Below are positions 34,405 to 42,783 of a DNA stretch of 64,000 nt, one piece after another. The first letter of the stretch is position 1. Each line of letters starts with the position of its first letter. This DNA is from Streptomyces griseochromogenes (GTDB lineage Bacteria > Actinomycetota > Actinomycetes > Streptomycetales > Streptomycetaceae). Made by a program: the position numbers and the translations under genes. The stretch is from positions 10,292,001-10,356,000 of the forward strand of contig NZ_CP016279.1 of assembly GCF_001542625.1 (NCBI RefSeq), written 5' to 3'. The notes below the pieces were generated by a model, which ran no database searches, was not told the origin of the DNA, and was given only the letters and a program-made list of their open reading frames with translations.

Positions 34405-35055
34405 ATGCCTGTGCCCGCCGACCCGACGGTCCTCCATCCGATGCCCGAGCAGCCCCGGGTGGTGTTGCTCAAACCGCTGGTGAAGTCCCCGCTGATCGAG
34501 GTCGGGGAGTACTCCTACTACGACGACCCGGACGACCCGACGGCGTTCGAGACGCACAACGTGCTCTACCACTACGGGCCGGAGAAGCTGATCATCGGCA
34601 AGTTCTGCGCGCTGGGCACAGGCGTGCGGTTCATCATGAACGGCGCCAACCACCGTATGGACGGGCCCTCGACCTTCCCCTTCCCCACCATGGGCGGCTC
34701 CTGGTCCGAGCACTTCGACCTGCTCACCGGCCTGCCCGGCCGAGGGGACACCGTCGTCGGCAACGACGTCTGGTTCGGCCACGGCACGACGGTCATGCCC
34801 GGCGTACGGATCGGACACGGCGCGATCATCGCCTCCGGCGCCGTGGTCACCGGCGACGTGCCCGACTACGGCATCGTCGGCGGCAACCCGGCCCGCCTCA
34901 TCCGCACCCGCTACGACGACCGGGACATCGCCCGGCTGCTGGCGGTGGCCTGGTGGGACTGGCCCGCGGAGCACATCACCGGGCAGGTGCGGACGATCAT
35001 GTCGGGCAGCATCGCCGACCTGGAGGCCGCCGCCCCGGACGCCCCGGGCGTGTGA
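34405..35055 (+). CDS. CatB/Vat-type hexapeptide O-acetyltransferase
   Basis: This 216-residue left-handed beta-helix acetyltransferase resembles the xenobiotic acetyltransferase group (streptogramin Vat, chloramphenicol CatB). It has VGEYSYYDDP at the start, the catalytic His region GANHRMDGPSTFPF, the insertion loop MGGSWSEHFDL, and repeats VVGNDVWFGHGTTVMPGVRIGHGAIIASGAVV. Trimeric in the family. It could inactivate an antibiotic, but many Streptomyces copies have unknown substrates. I choose ATG 34405; the upstream open frame extends into the divergent region. Confidence 0.82.
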   Translation: MPVPADPTVLHPMPEQPRVVLLKPLVKSPLIEVGEYSYYDDPDDPTAFETHNVLYHYGPEKLIIGKFCALGTGVRFIMNGANHRMDGPSTFPFPTMGGSWSEHFDLLTGLPGRGDTVVGNDVWFGHGTTVMPGVRIGHGAIIASGAVVTGDVPDYGIVGGNPARLIRTRYDDRDIARLLAVAWWDWPAEHITGQVRTIMSGSIADLEAAAPDAPGV

Positions 35056-35089
35056 CGCGCGGGCGGGAGTTCCCGCGTGGGCGCACCGG

Positions 35090-35118
35090 CCCGTGACGGG
35101 ACGCCGTCCCGTCACGGG
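35090..35118. terminator. Bidirectional terminator
   Basis: CCCGTGACGGGAC, a 3-nt loop, then GTCCCGTCACGGG form a perfect 13-bp stem; the right arm overlaps the end of the peptidase gene. Confidence 0.8.
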
Positions 35119-36506
35119 TGGGCCGGCCTGCCGTCCCCGTACAGCCAGTCCTTCCAGATCTCGGTGAAGTCCTTGTCCGGGACCTTCTTCTCGACGTACT
35201 CGGTGAAGTCGGCGGTGCTCGCGCTGCCGTGGCGGCGGGCGGCGGCCCAGCCCTGGATGATGTCGTAGAAGGTGTCGTCGCCGACCTTCTGACGGATCTT
35301 CTGCAGGACCATCGCGCCGCGCTCGTAGACGGGGGTGTCCGAGATGTGCGCGGCGCTGGAAGGTTTCGCCGGAGGGAAGGCCCACACCGCTTCGTCGTCG
35401 TCCTCGTACAGCTCGTCGAAGGTCTTCTGGGCGCTCTTGTGGCCGTAGTCCTCCTTGTACAGCCACTCCGCGTACGTCGCGAAGCCCTCGTTGAGCCACA
35501 TGTCCCGCCAGGACTTCGGGGTGACCGAGTCGCCGTACCACTGATGGGCGAGCTCGTGCACGAGCGTGCTGGTGTCGAACTGGTCGGCGGGGAAGACGGG
35601 CCGGTTCTGGGTCTCCAGGGCGTAGTCGGCGTCGCCCGGGCGGTCGACGATCGCGCCGGTGGAGGAGAAGGGGTACGGCCCGAAGTTGGTCTCCTCCCAG
35701 TCGATGATGTCGGGGATCTTCGCGAGCACCTTCGCGCTCGCCTTGGCCTGGGTGGGGTCGACGGCGGTGACGATCGGCAGGCCGTGGGGGCCCTTGGTGC
35801 TGGTGATGTCGTAGTGGCCGATGGCGACCGTAGCGACGTAGCTCGCCATCGGCTGGGCGGTGTGCCAGGCGAAGGTCGTACGGCCCCCCTTGGTGCTCTG
35901 GCTCGTCAACTCGCCGTTGGAGACGGCCTGGAGGCCCTCCGGGACGGTGACCGTGATGTCGTAGGTCGCCTTGTCGGAGGGGTGGTGGTTGCCGGGGAAC
36001 CAGGCCATGGAGCCGACCGGCTCGCCGAGGCCGAGCGCGCCGTCGGCGGTGGGCAGCCAGCCCTCCTTGGCACCGTCGGAGTCGGTGAGGGTCTTCGGGG
36101 TGCCCGAGTAGCGGACGGTGGCGCTGAAGGTCTCGCCCTTGCGGAGGTCGTCGTGAGGACGGACGGTGAGCTCCTGGCCCGTGCGGTTCCAGAGGGCGGG
36201 CCTGCCCTCGACGGTGACCGAGTCGACGTCCAGTCCGGCGAGGTCGAGGTCGAAGGCGGTCAGGTCCTTGGTGGCGCGGGCGGTGATGACCGCCTTGCCG
36301 GTGAGGTGCCGGCTGCCGGGGGTGTAGTCGAGGGTGAGGGCGTAATGGCCGACGTCGTAGCCGCCGTTGCCCGCCTTCGGGAAGTACGGGTCGTATACAC
36401 CGGCGCTGCCCGGGGTGCCGTGGACTCCGCCGTCGCACGCGGTGCCGGTGAGGGCGAGGGCGAGCAGGGCGGCGGCGGAGGGGACAAGGCGCGCGGATCT
36501 GGACAT
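35112..36506 (-). CDS. Secreted M1-family zinc aminopeptidase
   Basis: The 464-residue protein has an export signal ending ALTGTAC, possibly a lipoprotein site, then a beta-sandwich domain and the M1 catalytic domain. The zinc site is in the segment LVHELAHQWYGDSVTPK (HExxH) with the third ligand in LNEGFATYAEW. An exopeptidase GAMEN equivalent is replaced by a weaker GAIVD segment. It lacks the C-terminal helical domain of full-size aminopeptidase N. I choose ATG 36506. It probably trims peptides outside the cell. Confidence 0.85.
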   Translation of the reverse strand: MSRSARLVPSAAALLALALTGTACDGGVHGTPGSAGVYDPYFPKAGNGGYDVGHYALTLDYTPGSRHLTGKAVITARATKDLTAFDLDLAGLDVDSVTVEGRPALWNRTGQELTVRPHDDLRKGETFSATVRYSGTPKTLTDSDGAKEGWLPTADGALGLGEPVGSMAWFPGNHHPSDKATYDITVTVPEGLQAVSNGELTSQSTKGGRTTFAWHTAQPMASYVATVAIGHYDITSTKGPHGLPIVTAVDPTQAKASAKVLAKIPDIIDWEETNFGPYPFSSTGAIVDRPGDADYALETQNRPVFPADQFDTSTLVHELAHQWYGDSVTPKSWRDMWLNEGFATYAEWLYKEDYGHKSAQKTFDELYEDDDEAVWAFPPAKPSSAAHISDTPVYERGAMVLQKIRQKVGDDTFYDIIQGWAAARRHGSASTADFTEYVEKKVPDKDFTEIWKDWLYGDGRPAHP

Positions 36507-36576
36507 GTCAGTGATCTTAGGCGGGCCGGGTACACCGTGGCGGGGCCGGGCCGGTCGGCGTGACACCATCTCCTGC

Positions 36577-37077
36577 GTGCTCGACATCGGCTACGCCCTC
36601 TCCAACCGCTTCCCGGACCCGCCGCAGACCGACTACCGCCGTGCGGACGTCCACGCGCTGCGGCACGACCTGTTCTGCGGGGACGTCTATCTCGCGGACA
36701 CCGAGACGGACCGGGAGCTGTCCACAGCCTGGGGATGGGTGCCGGTGCTGGACTTCGCGTGGGCGCTGTGCGACATCGTGGAGCGGCTGGACCGGGATCC
36801 CCTGGGCTCGCGTGCCTCGCGGCCGCAGCTGGCGGAGCTGGACTTCACCGAGTCCACCGACCGGATGCTCTTCGAGCGCCGCTTCGGCTGGGTGGACGTC
36901 GAGGCCGACTGGATGCCGGCCGAGGAGTCCCCGCTCACCTTCCCCCACGCCGAGCTCCGCCGTGAGTCCCGCGACTTCCTGCACGACCTGCTCGCCGACC
37001 TGACCGACCTGCACGAGGACCTGGCGGAGAACCCGGCGATCTGGACGCTTCAGGCCCGCTTTCCGCGGGTGGCCTGA
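36577..37077 (+). CDS. Conserved hypothetical protein
   Basis: This 166-residue acidic protein starts at GTG 36577 and has no signal peptide or membrane segment. Recognisable features are Trp-rich WGWVPVLDFAWALCDIVERLDRDP, and a Glu/Asp-rich C-terminal helix (LLADLTDLHEDLAENPAIW). I do not recognise a characterised family; similar proteins occur in other Streptomyces. It is divergent from the M1 peptidase across 70 bp. Confidence 0.65.
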   Translation: MLDIGYALSNRFPDPPQTDYRRADVHALRHDLFCGDVYLADTETDRELSTAWGWVPVLDFAWALCDIVERLDRDPLGSRASRPQLAELDFTESTDRMLFERRFGWVDVEADWMPAEESPLTFPHAELRRESRDFLHDLLADLTDLHEDLAENPAIWTLQARFPRVA

Positions 37078-37184
37078 GCGCGCGATCAGGACTCCGCCCG
37101 GCGGTGGAGGAGAGGGGGCTCCGACTCCGCTCCTGCCAGGGTCATGGAGCTGGTGCCGTGATCCTTTCGCCGGAACGCGACGGT

Positions 37185-37217
37185 GTGCCGGCCCACCCGT
37201 GACGGGCGGCCGGCCAC
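37185..37217. terminator. Terminator hairpin between convergent genes
   Basis: GTGCCGGCC and GGCCGGCCAC pair with one bulge across an inner CCCGT/ACGGG stem, 22 bp before the end of the M4 peptidase gene. Confidence 0.55.
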
Positions 37218-37238
37218 CGCAGTGCCGTGGGCGCGGGG

Positions 37239-38873
37239 CTACTTGACGTTGACCGCCTTCCAGGCCGCCGCCACCGCGTTGTACTCCGCGCTGCCCGACC
37301 CGTACAGGTCGGCCGCGGCCTGCAGGGTGCCGGTGCGGGCGCCCGCGTAGTTGGTCGTCGAGGTGAAGTACGTGGTCAGGGCCTTGTACCAGATCTGGTC
37401 GGCCTTGGCCCGGCCGATGCCGGTGACCGTGGAGCCGTCATAGGTCGGCGAGTTGTAGGAGACCCCGTTGATCGTCTTCGCGCCGCTGCCCTCGCTCAGC
37501 AGGTAGAAGAAGTGGTTGGCGACGCCCGACGAGTAGTGCACGTCGAGGCGGCCGACCGACTTCGACCAGTAGTCGGCGGAGCCGCCGTCCTTGCTGGGCT
37601 TGTCCATGTAGCGCAGCGGGGTGCCGTCGCCGTTGATGTCGATCTTCTCGCCGATGAGGTAGTCACCGACGTCGGAGGAGTTGTTCGCGAAGAACTCCAC
37701 CGACGTGCCGAAGATGTCGGAGGTGGCCTCGTTCAGGCCGCCGGACTCACGGCTGTAGTTGAGCTTCGCCGTGGCCGCGGTCAGGCCGTGGCTCATCTCG
37801 TGGCCGGCCACGTCGAGCGAGGTGAGCGGGTCGGTGTTGTTCGTGCCGTCGCCGTACGTCATGCAGAAGCAGCTGTCGTCCCAGAAGGCGTTGACGTAGG
37901 CGTTGCCGTAGTGGACACGTGAGTAGGCGGCCTTGCCGTCTCCCGCGATGCCGTTGCGGTTGAACGCGCTCTTGTAGAAGTCCCAGGTGACGGCGGCGCC
38001 GTAGGCGGCGTCGACGCCGGCGGTCTGGCGGTTGTTCACGGTGCCGTCGCCCCAGACGTCGTCGGCGTCGTGGAAGAGGGTGCCGGTGCCGGACGTACCG
38101 CCGTTCAGGTCGTAGGTCTTGTGGCCGCCGCGGCCGCCGTCGACGAGGTCGTAGCCTCCGGAGGCGGAAGCGGTGGTGCCGAGCGTGACCGTGCCGCTGT
38201 ACCGGCTGGTGCCGGTGCCGGTGTCGATCGCCTCGTAGGAGTAGATCTTCTTGCCGGTCTGCGCGTCGGTGATGACGTGCAGCTCGCTCGGGGTGCCGTC
38301 GTGCTGGACGCCCTTGACGACGGACTCGTAGGCGAGGACCGGTTTGCTGCCGGTCGCCCAGATGACCTTGCGCGAGGTGGCGGCGGTGGCCCTGGCGGAG
38401 TCGGAGGCCTTGAGGGCGGTCTTCTTCGCGCTCGCGGGGGAAACGGCCGCGGCGGTGGTCGGCACGGATATCCGGGCCTTGGCCGCCTTGTCGACGCCCT
38501 TGAGCGAACCGTTCTTCGCCACATGGGTGACCAGGTCGCCGCCGAGGACGGGCAGACCGGCGTACGTGCGCTCGTAACGGGTGTGGACCGTGCCGTCGGC
38601 GTCCTTGACCACGTCCCGGACGACCAGCTTCTCCTTGGCACCGAGGCCGAGTTCGCGCGCCGCCGCACCGGCGTTGTGCTGGGCCGACGCGAGGGCCGTG
38701 GCACGGGCCGACGCGCTGAGCGGGAGGGCGGCGGCGCCGGGGGTGTGCGTGGGGGCGGCGGTGGCGGCGCCGTTCTGCAGCGCGAGCACGACCATCGCGG
38801 CCGAGCCGACCAGGGCGGCGGCGCGGACGGCGGTCTTGCGGGAGGTGCGGGGAGCGTGGGGCTGCTGTCTCAC
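37239..38873 (-). CDS. Secreted M4 (thermolysin-type) metalloprotease precursor
   Basis: The 544-residue precursor has a signal peptide, an FTP/PepSY-type propeptide (about 40-200) that includes YERTYAGLPVLGGDLVTHV, and an M4 catalytic domain with VAGHEMSHGL (HExxH), third ligand in GGLNEATSDIFG and the catalytic His in LDVHYSSGVANHFFYLL. Four residues C(FC)M in DDSCFCMTYGDG suggest a disulfide. Start GTG 38873 has AAGGAG upstream. It is an exported protease that self-activates by losing the propeptide. Confidence 0.92.
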   Translation of the reverse strand: MRQQPHAPRTSRKTAVRAAALVGSAAMVVLALQNGAATAAPTHTPGAAALPLSASARATALASAQHNAGAAARELGLGAKEKLVVRDVVKDADGTVHTRYERTYAGLPVLGGDLVTHVAKNGSLKGVDKAAKARISVPTTAAAVSPASAKKTALKASDSARATAATSRKVIWATGSKPVLAYESVVKGVQHDGTPSELHVITDAQTGKKIYSYEAIDTGTGTSRYSGTVTLGTTASASGGYDLVDGGRGGHKTYDLNGGTSGTGTLFHDADDVWGDGTVNNRQTAGVDAAYGAAVTWDFYKSAFNRNGIAGDGKAAYSRVHYGNAYVNAFWDDSCFCMTYGDGTNNTDPLTSLDVAGHEMSHGLTAATAKLNYSRESGGLNEATSDIFGTSVEFFANNSSDVGDYLIGEKIDINGDGTPLRYMDKPSKDGGSADYWSKSVGRLDVHYSSGVANHFFYLLSEGSGAKTINGVSYNSPTYDGSTVTGIGRAKADQIWYKALTTYFTSTTNYAGARTGTLQAAADLYGSGSAEYNAVAAAWKAVNVK

Positions 38874-39249
38874 TCGATCTCCTTCGGGCTGGTCTCCGTG
38901 GGGTTGGAGACACAGGCGGGACACAGGGGATGCACAGAGTTGCGGCGGCGAGGAGAGAGTGACATCGAGAACGGCCTGTTTGACAGGGCGCCGACAAGAC
39001 TTTACGTGTTTGTATCCGAAAGACGTACCGCGGAATCCGTTATACGGACGCCAGGGTTGCGCTCAACTTCCTTTTAAAACAGCGCACTTGAGCCCCATGG
39101 CGCCACTCGCACGCCACTCCGCCCGCACCACGGCCCGCGCCGCCCACACGGCCTGCCCATGCCGGAGCCGGCGCTCCTGGAACAAATGCGCGTGGTGCGA
39201 ACTTTCGGCGGCCCAGCTCGTTGATCACGTCGGACAGAAAGGAGAGCTG
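38874..39249. other. Intergenic region, nothing clearly recognised
   Basis: The 376 bp between the M4 peptidase and the broken gene at 39250 hold a relatively AT-rich stretch (38960-39080) that may include the protease promoter. The rest has no gene with family features or good coding signal. Confidence 0.6.
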
Positions 39250-39680
39250 ATGGTCGGCTCGTCGCATGAGGCGCTGCACCGGATCTTCCAGAAGGACCCG
39301 GCGCTGCTGACCCGCGCGTTACAGAGTGTGCTGCAGGTGCCGTTTCCCGAACCGCGGGAGATCGCGGCGCTGTGTGGAGGGATTTGATGACGGCGATCCA
39401 GTACTTCTGGCGGCACCCGCTGGCCGAACAGGTACGCGAGGAAGGCCGTGAAGAAGGCCGCGAGGAAGGCCGCGAAGAAGGCGGCGAAGAAGGCCGTGAA
39501 CAGGGGCGGGCCGAGGCCAAGGCCGAGATGATCCTCCACATTCTGGAGTGGCGCGGCATTGAGGTGACCGACGCTGTCCGTGAGCGAGTGGAGGCCTGTG
39601 CGGACCTGGGCCGGCTTGAGGTCTGGGCACAGCGGGCGGTGCACGCCACGGACGCGGCAGAGCTCCTGGCCGGGGAGTAG
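39250..39680 (+). pseudogene. Internally deleted, frameshifted gene of a large Streptomyces hypothetical family
   Basis: The 5' part (39250-39387) encodes SSHEALHRIFQKDPALLTRALQSVL...PEPREIAALC, which is the N-terminus of a roughly 300-residue Streptomyces family. The 3' part (39372-39680, next frame) encodes WRDLMTAIQYFWRHPLAEQV, an EEGRE repeat stretch, and LEWRGIEVTDAVRERV...TDAAELLAGE, the C-terminus of the same family. The middle (roughly 500-600 bp by comparison with family length from memory) is missing and the junction changes frame near 39380. AAAGGAG precedes the ATG. The repeat 39436-39505 is a 12-bp Glu/Gly/Arg unit. Confidence 0.78.
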
Positions 39681-39719
39681 GCCGAACCTGCTGCCCCAAG
39701 CCGAGGACGGCGGCGGACG

Positions 39720-40394
39720 TCACATCACCCGGATCCCCAGCTCCGCCGCCAGCACCGGTGCCAGGTCCAGCAGTTGCCCCGTGCTGATCACCGCGCCCGA
39801 GAGCCGGTCGAGACCGCGCACGATCTCCAGCGGAGCGGCCCCGCGCAGGTCCACGTCCTTCAGTGTCGCGCCGCCGAAGTCGGCCTCCTTCAGGGCGCAG
39901 TCGACGAACTCCACCCGCTCCAGGCGGGCACCGGCGAAGTCCGGCTCGACCAGGACGCAGGACTCGAAGACGACGTCCTTGAGCTGAGCCTCGCGGAGAT
40001 TGAGATAGTCGATCTTGCCGCCCCGGATCACCACCCGCTCCAGGACGGCGCCGTGCAACTGGGTGCCGCCCAGGCGGGGGTCGACCAGCTCGACGTCGCG
40101 GAACGTGGACTCGGCCAGATTCGTGCCGACACCCCGCAGGCCGGTGAGGACCGAGTCCAGCACCCGGGCCCGGCCCAGGGCCGTCTCGTCCACCGCGCAG
40201 CCCGTCAGCGCGCAGTCCATGAAGCGGGCGCCCGCGCCGTCCTGCCCGGCCAGGTCCGCCTCCTGGAACTCCATCCCGTCGTAGTCGCCGTCCGGCTCCA
40301 ACTCGCCGTCCGCCCACGGTTCCAGCGGCGGCAGCCGCACCTCCGGCCGCCGCGCCGACCGTACGCCTGCCTCGCCCGTCGCTCTCCTCGCCAT
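39720..40394 (-). CDS. Pentapeptide-repeat protein
   Basis: The 224-residue protein has tandem A(D/N)LxX-type pentapeptides, for example FQEADLAGQDGAGARFMDCAL and LDSVLTGLRGVGTNLAESTF, later VEFVDCALKEADFGGATLKDV. These fold as a right-handed quadrilateral beta-helix. Some relatives mimic DNA and protect gyrase, but most have unknown roles. Its start ATG 40394 follows the family length. It is divergent from the next gene. Confidence 0.8.
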   Translation of the reverse strand: MARRATGEAGVRSARRPEVRLPPLEPWADGELEPDGDYDGMEFQEADLAGQDGAGARFMDCALTGCAVDETALGRARVLDSVLTGLRGVGTNLAESTFRDVELVDPRLGGTQLHGAVLERVVIRGGKIDYLNLREAQLKDVVFESCVLVEPDFAGARLERVEFVDCALKEADFGGATLKDVDLRGAAPLEIVRGLDRLSGAVISTGQLLDLAPVLAAELGIRVM

Positions 40395-40522
40395 GCCCCC
40401 ATGCTGCACCCCGCCACTGACAATCGGCCCTGACCTGCGAACACGCCAGCGATGTCACATTCCGGGGCCCTCCAGCGGTCGTACCTGGGAAACATCCGCA
40501 CAGCCGAGGGAGACACTCACCC

Positions 40523-41683
40523 ATGCACCACATCACCGTCGTCGGCGGCGGCTTCGCCGGACTCACCGCCGCCATCACCGCCGCCGAGGCAGGCGCCAAG
40601 GTCGCGGTGTACGAGGCGCACCACACCCTGGGCGGCCGGGCCCGCACCGCCGAGGGGCCGTACCGCGCGAACGAAGGACCGCACGCCCTCTACAACGGCG
40701 GCCCGCACTGGACCTGGCTCAAGCGGCGGAATCTGATCGGGCCGCTCGCCCCGATCCCGCCGCTGGAGGCGACCCGGCTGCGGCTGCGCCATCACGGCGT
40801 CCTGCGCCGCACCCCGCCCTTCGCCATGCTCAAACTGCTGCGCCCCGGCGGCCGCCAGGCCCCGGTCGACGCCGACTTCCTGAGCTGGGCGACCGGCATC
40901 GCCGGCGAGGAGGGTGCCCGCGCGGCCGCCCACTACGCCGCTGTCGCCCTCTTCCACCACGATCCCGGCGCCCTGTCCGCCGCGTTCGTGCAGGAACGCC
41001 TGCGCCGGGCCACCAAGCTGCCGCCGGAGGCGCACTACCCGCGCGGCGGCTGGGCGAGCATCATCGGCCGGATGGCCGCGCGGGCCTGGAAGCTCGGCGT
41101 CAGGATCGAGACGGCGTCACGGGTCGACGAACTGCCCGCCGGCGCGCCCGTGGTCGTCGCCACCTCTCTTCCCGCCGCCCGCCGGCTGCTCGGCGACGAC
41201 TCGCTGACCTGGCCCGGCGGCCGCACCGTGCTGCTCGACCTCGCGCTGCGCACCCGGCGCGGTGACCCCTACATCATCTCCGACCTGGACGCGACCGGCT
41301 GGCTGGAACGGTTCACCGGACCGGACCGAACCCTCGCGCCCGTCGGCGAGCAGCTGATCCAGGGTCACTTCCCGATCGGGCCGGGCCACAGGCGCGCCGA
41401 CGGGCTCGCCCGGGCGGAGGAGTTGCTCGACCTGGGCTTCGAGGGCTGGCGGGACCGGGTCACCTGGCGGCGGGAGGCCGTGGCGGACGGCCGTACGGGA
41501 GCCGTGGACCTGCCGGGCCGCAGCTGGCGGGACCGGCCCGCCGTGGACCGCGGCGACGGTGTCTACCTCGCCGGCGACCAGGTCGCGGCGCCGGGCGTGC
41601 TGTCGGAGGTGTCCTTCAACAGCGCGATCACCGCGGTGGCACTGATCCTCGGCCGGCCCGCCCTTGACCTCAAGCACGCTTGA
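40523..41683 (+). CDS. FAD-dependent amine oxidase/phytoene-desaturase-like oxidoreductase
   Basis: The 386-residue protein starts with a dinucleotide-binding motif, ITVVGGGFAGLTAAITAAEAGAKVAVYEA, followed by LGGRARTAEGPY, typical of the amine oxidase/carotenoid desaturase group. A C-terminal FAD segment (GDGVYLAGDQVAAPGVLSEVSFNSA) closes the site. Substrate unknown. A GAGGGAG site precedes ATG 40523. A second oxidoreductase gene follows 49 bp later. Confidence 0.82.
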   Translation: MHHITVVGGGFAGLTAAITAAEAGAKVAVYEAHHTLGGRARTAEGPYRANEGPHALYNGGPHWTWLKRRNLIGPLAPIPPLEATRLRLRHHGVLRRTPPFAMLKLLRPGGRQAPVDADFLSWATGIAGEEGARAAAHYAAVALFHHDPGALSAAFVQERLRRATKLPPEAHYPRGGWASIIGRMAARAWKLGVRIETASRVDELPAGAPVVVATSLPAARRLLGDDSLTWPGGRTVLLDLALRTRRGDPYIISDLDATGWLERFTGPDRTLAPVGEQLIQGHFPIGPGHRRADGLARAEELLDLGFEGWRDRVTWRREAVADGRTGAVDLPGRSWRDRPAVDRGDGVYLAGDQVAAPGVLSEVSFNSAITAVALILGRPALDLKHA

Positions 41684-41732
41684 GGTCGAAGAGTGGGCCT
41701 CCTAGGACACGGACACGACCACGGGGGATCCC

Positions 41733-42716
41733 ATGCATGCCGTCCGCCTGTACGCCTTCGGGCCCGCCGAGAACCTGACCTACGAGGAGACGGAGGATCC
41801 TGTCCCGGGGCCCGGTGAGGTGCGGATCGCGGTCGCCGCGGCCGGGGTGCATCTCCTCGACACCGCCCTGCGCGAGGGGCAGCGGGGCCCGCTGCCCGAA
41901 CCGCCCGTCCTGCCCACCGTCCCCGGCCGCGAGGTCGCCGGGGTCGTGGACGCCCTCGGCGACGGCACGGACGGGGCCTGGCTCGGCAAACGGGTGGTGG
42001 CCCATCTGGGCTTCGCGCCCGGAGGCTACGCCGGACTCGCCGTCACCGGCGCCGAACGCCTGCACGAGATTCCGGAGAGCCTGGACTTCGCCGAGGCCGT
42101 GGCCATGATCGGCACGGGGCGCACGGCGCTGGGCATCGTGTCCTTCGCCGAGCCGGGCGAGGACGACGTGGTCGTCGTACCGGCGGCCGCGGGCGGCATC
42201 GGCACGCTGCTCGTGCAGTACGCGAAGAACGCCGGAGCCATGGTCGTCGGCCTGGCGGGCGGGCCGGAGAAGACCGCCCGGGTGCGCGCGAACGGCGCCG
42301 ACCTCGCCGTCGACTACACCGGCTCCGGCTGGCCCGCCGAGGTCCGCGCCCGTCTGGGCGCGCGGGAAAAGGGGCACGCCACGATCGTCTACGACGGCGT
42401 CGGGGGCGACATCGCCCGGGAGGCGGTCGCCCTGCTCGGGCCCGGCGGCCGCCACCTCGTCTTCGGCTGGTCGGCGGAGGGGATCGGGGAAGACAGGCAG
42501 GGGTACTTCGCCGAAGGCGTCTCGGAGTCGGTCCTCGGCCCGGCCATGCTCCAGCGGGCGGGCGGTCTGCGCGCGCTCGAACTGCGCGCCCTCACCGAGG
42601 CCGGCGCGGGCCGCCTGCGCCCGGCCGTCACCCGCTTCCCGCTCGCCGAGGCGGCGAGGGCACACCGCGCGCTGCAGACGCGCGGCACGACCGGGAAGGT
42701 GGTGCTGGAGCCATGA
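41733..42716 (+). CDS. Zinc-type alcohol dehydrogenase/quinone oxidoreductase (MDR family)
   Basis: This 327-residue protein has the MDR domain order: N-terminal GroES-like fold (VRIAVAAAGVHLLDTALREG), then the Rossmann motif VVVPAAAGGIGTLLVQYAKNAGAMVVG. Zinc-ligand cysteines are absent, so it is closer to the NADPH-dependent quinone oxidoreductases. ATG 41733 has GGGGGA upstream. It probably reduces a quinone or enone; the actual substrate is unknown. Confidence 0.85.
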   Translation: MHAVRLYAFGPAENLTYEETEDPVPGPGEVRIAVAAAGVHLLDTALREGQRGPLPEPPVLPTVPGREVAGVVDALGDGTDGAWLGKRVVAHLGFAPGGYAGLAVTGAERLHEIPESLDFAEAVAMIGTGRTALGIVSFAEPGEDDVVVVPAAAGGIGTLLVQYAKNAGAMVVGLAGGPEKTARVRANGADLAVDYTGSGWPAEVRARLGAREKGHATIVYDGVGGDIAREAVALLGPGGRHLVFGWSAEGIGEDRQGYFAEGVSESVLGPAMLQRAGGLRALELRALTEAGAGRLRPAVTRFPLAEAARAHRALQTRGTTGKVVLEP

Positions 42717-42783
42717 GGCACGAAAAAGCCCCGCACACCCGGATGCGATACGCCCCGATCCATGGTCTTCTGTCCAGGTGAGC

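Noticed and set aside
34405..35055. Acetyltransferase as resistance gene for the island product
   Set aside because: It is 18 kb from the island, belongs to a generic family, and the homoserine dehydrogenase explains resistance better.
39436..39505. Tandem repeats as a CRISPR array
   Set aside because: Units are 12 bp, contiguous without spacers, and code for Glu/Gly/Arg in a broken gene. No cas genes are present anywhere in the window.
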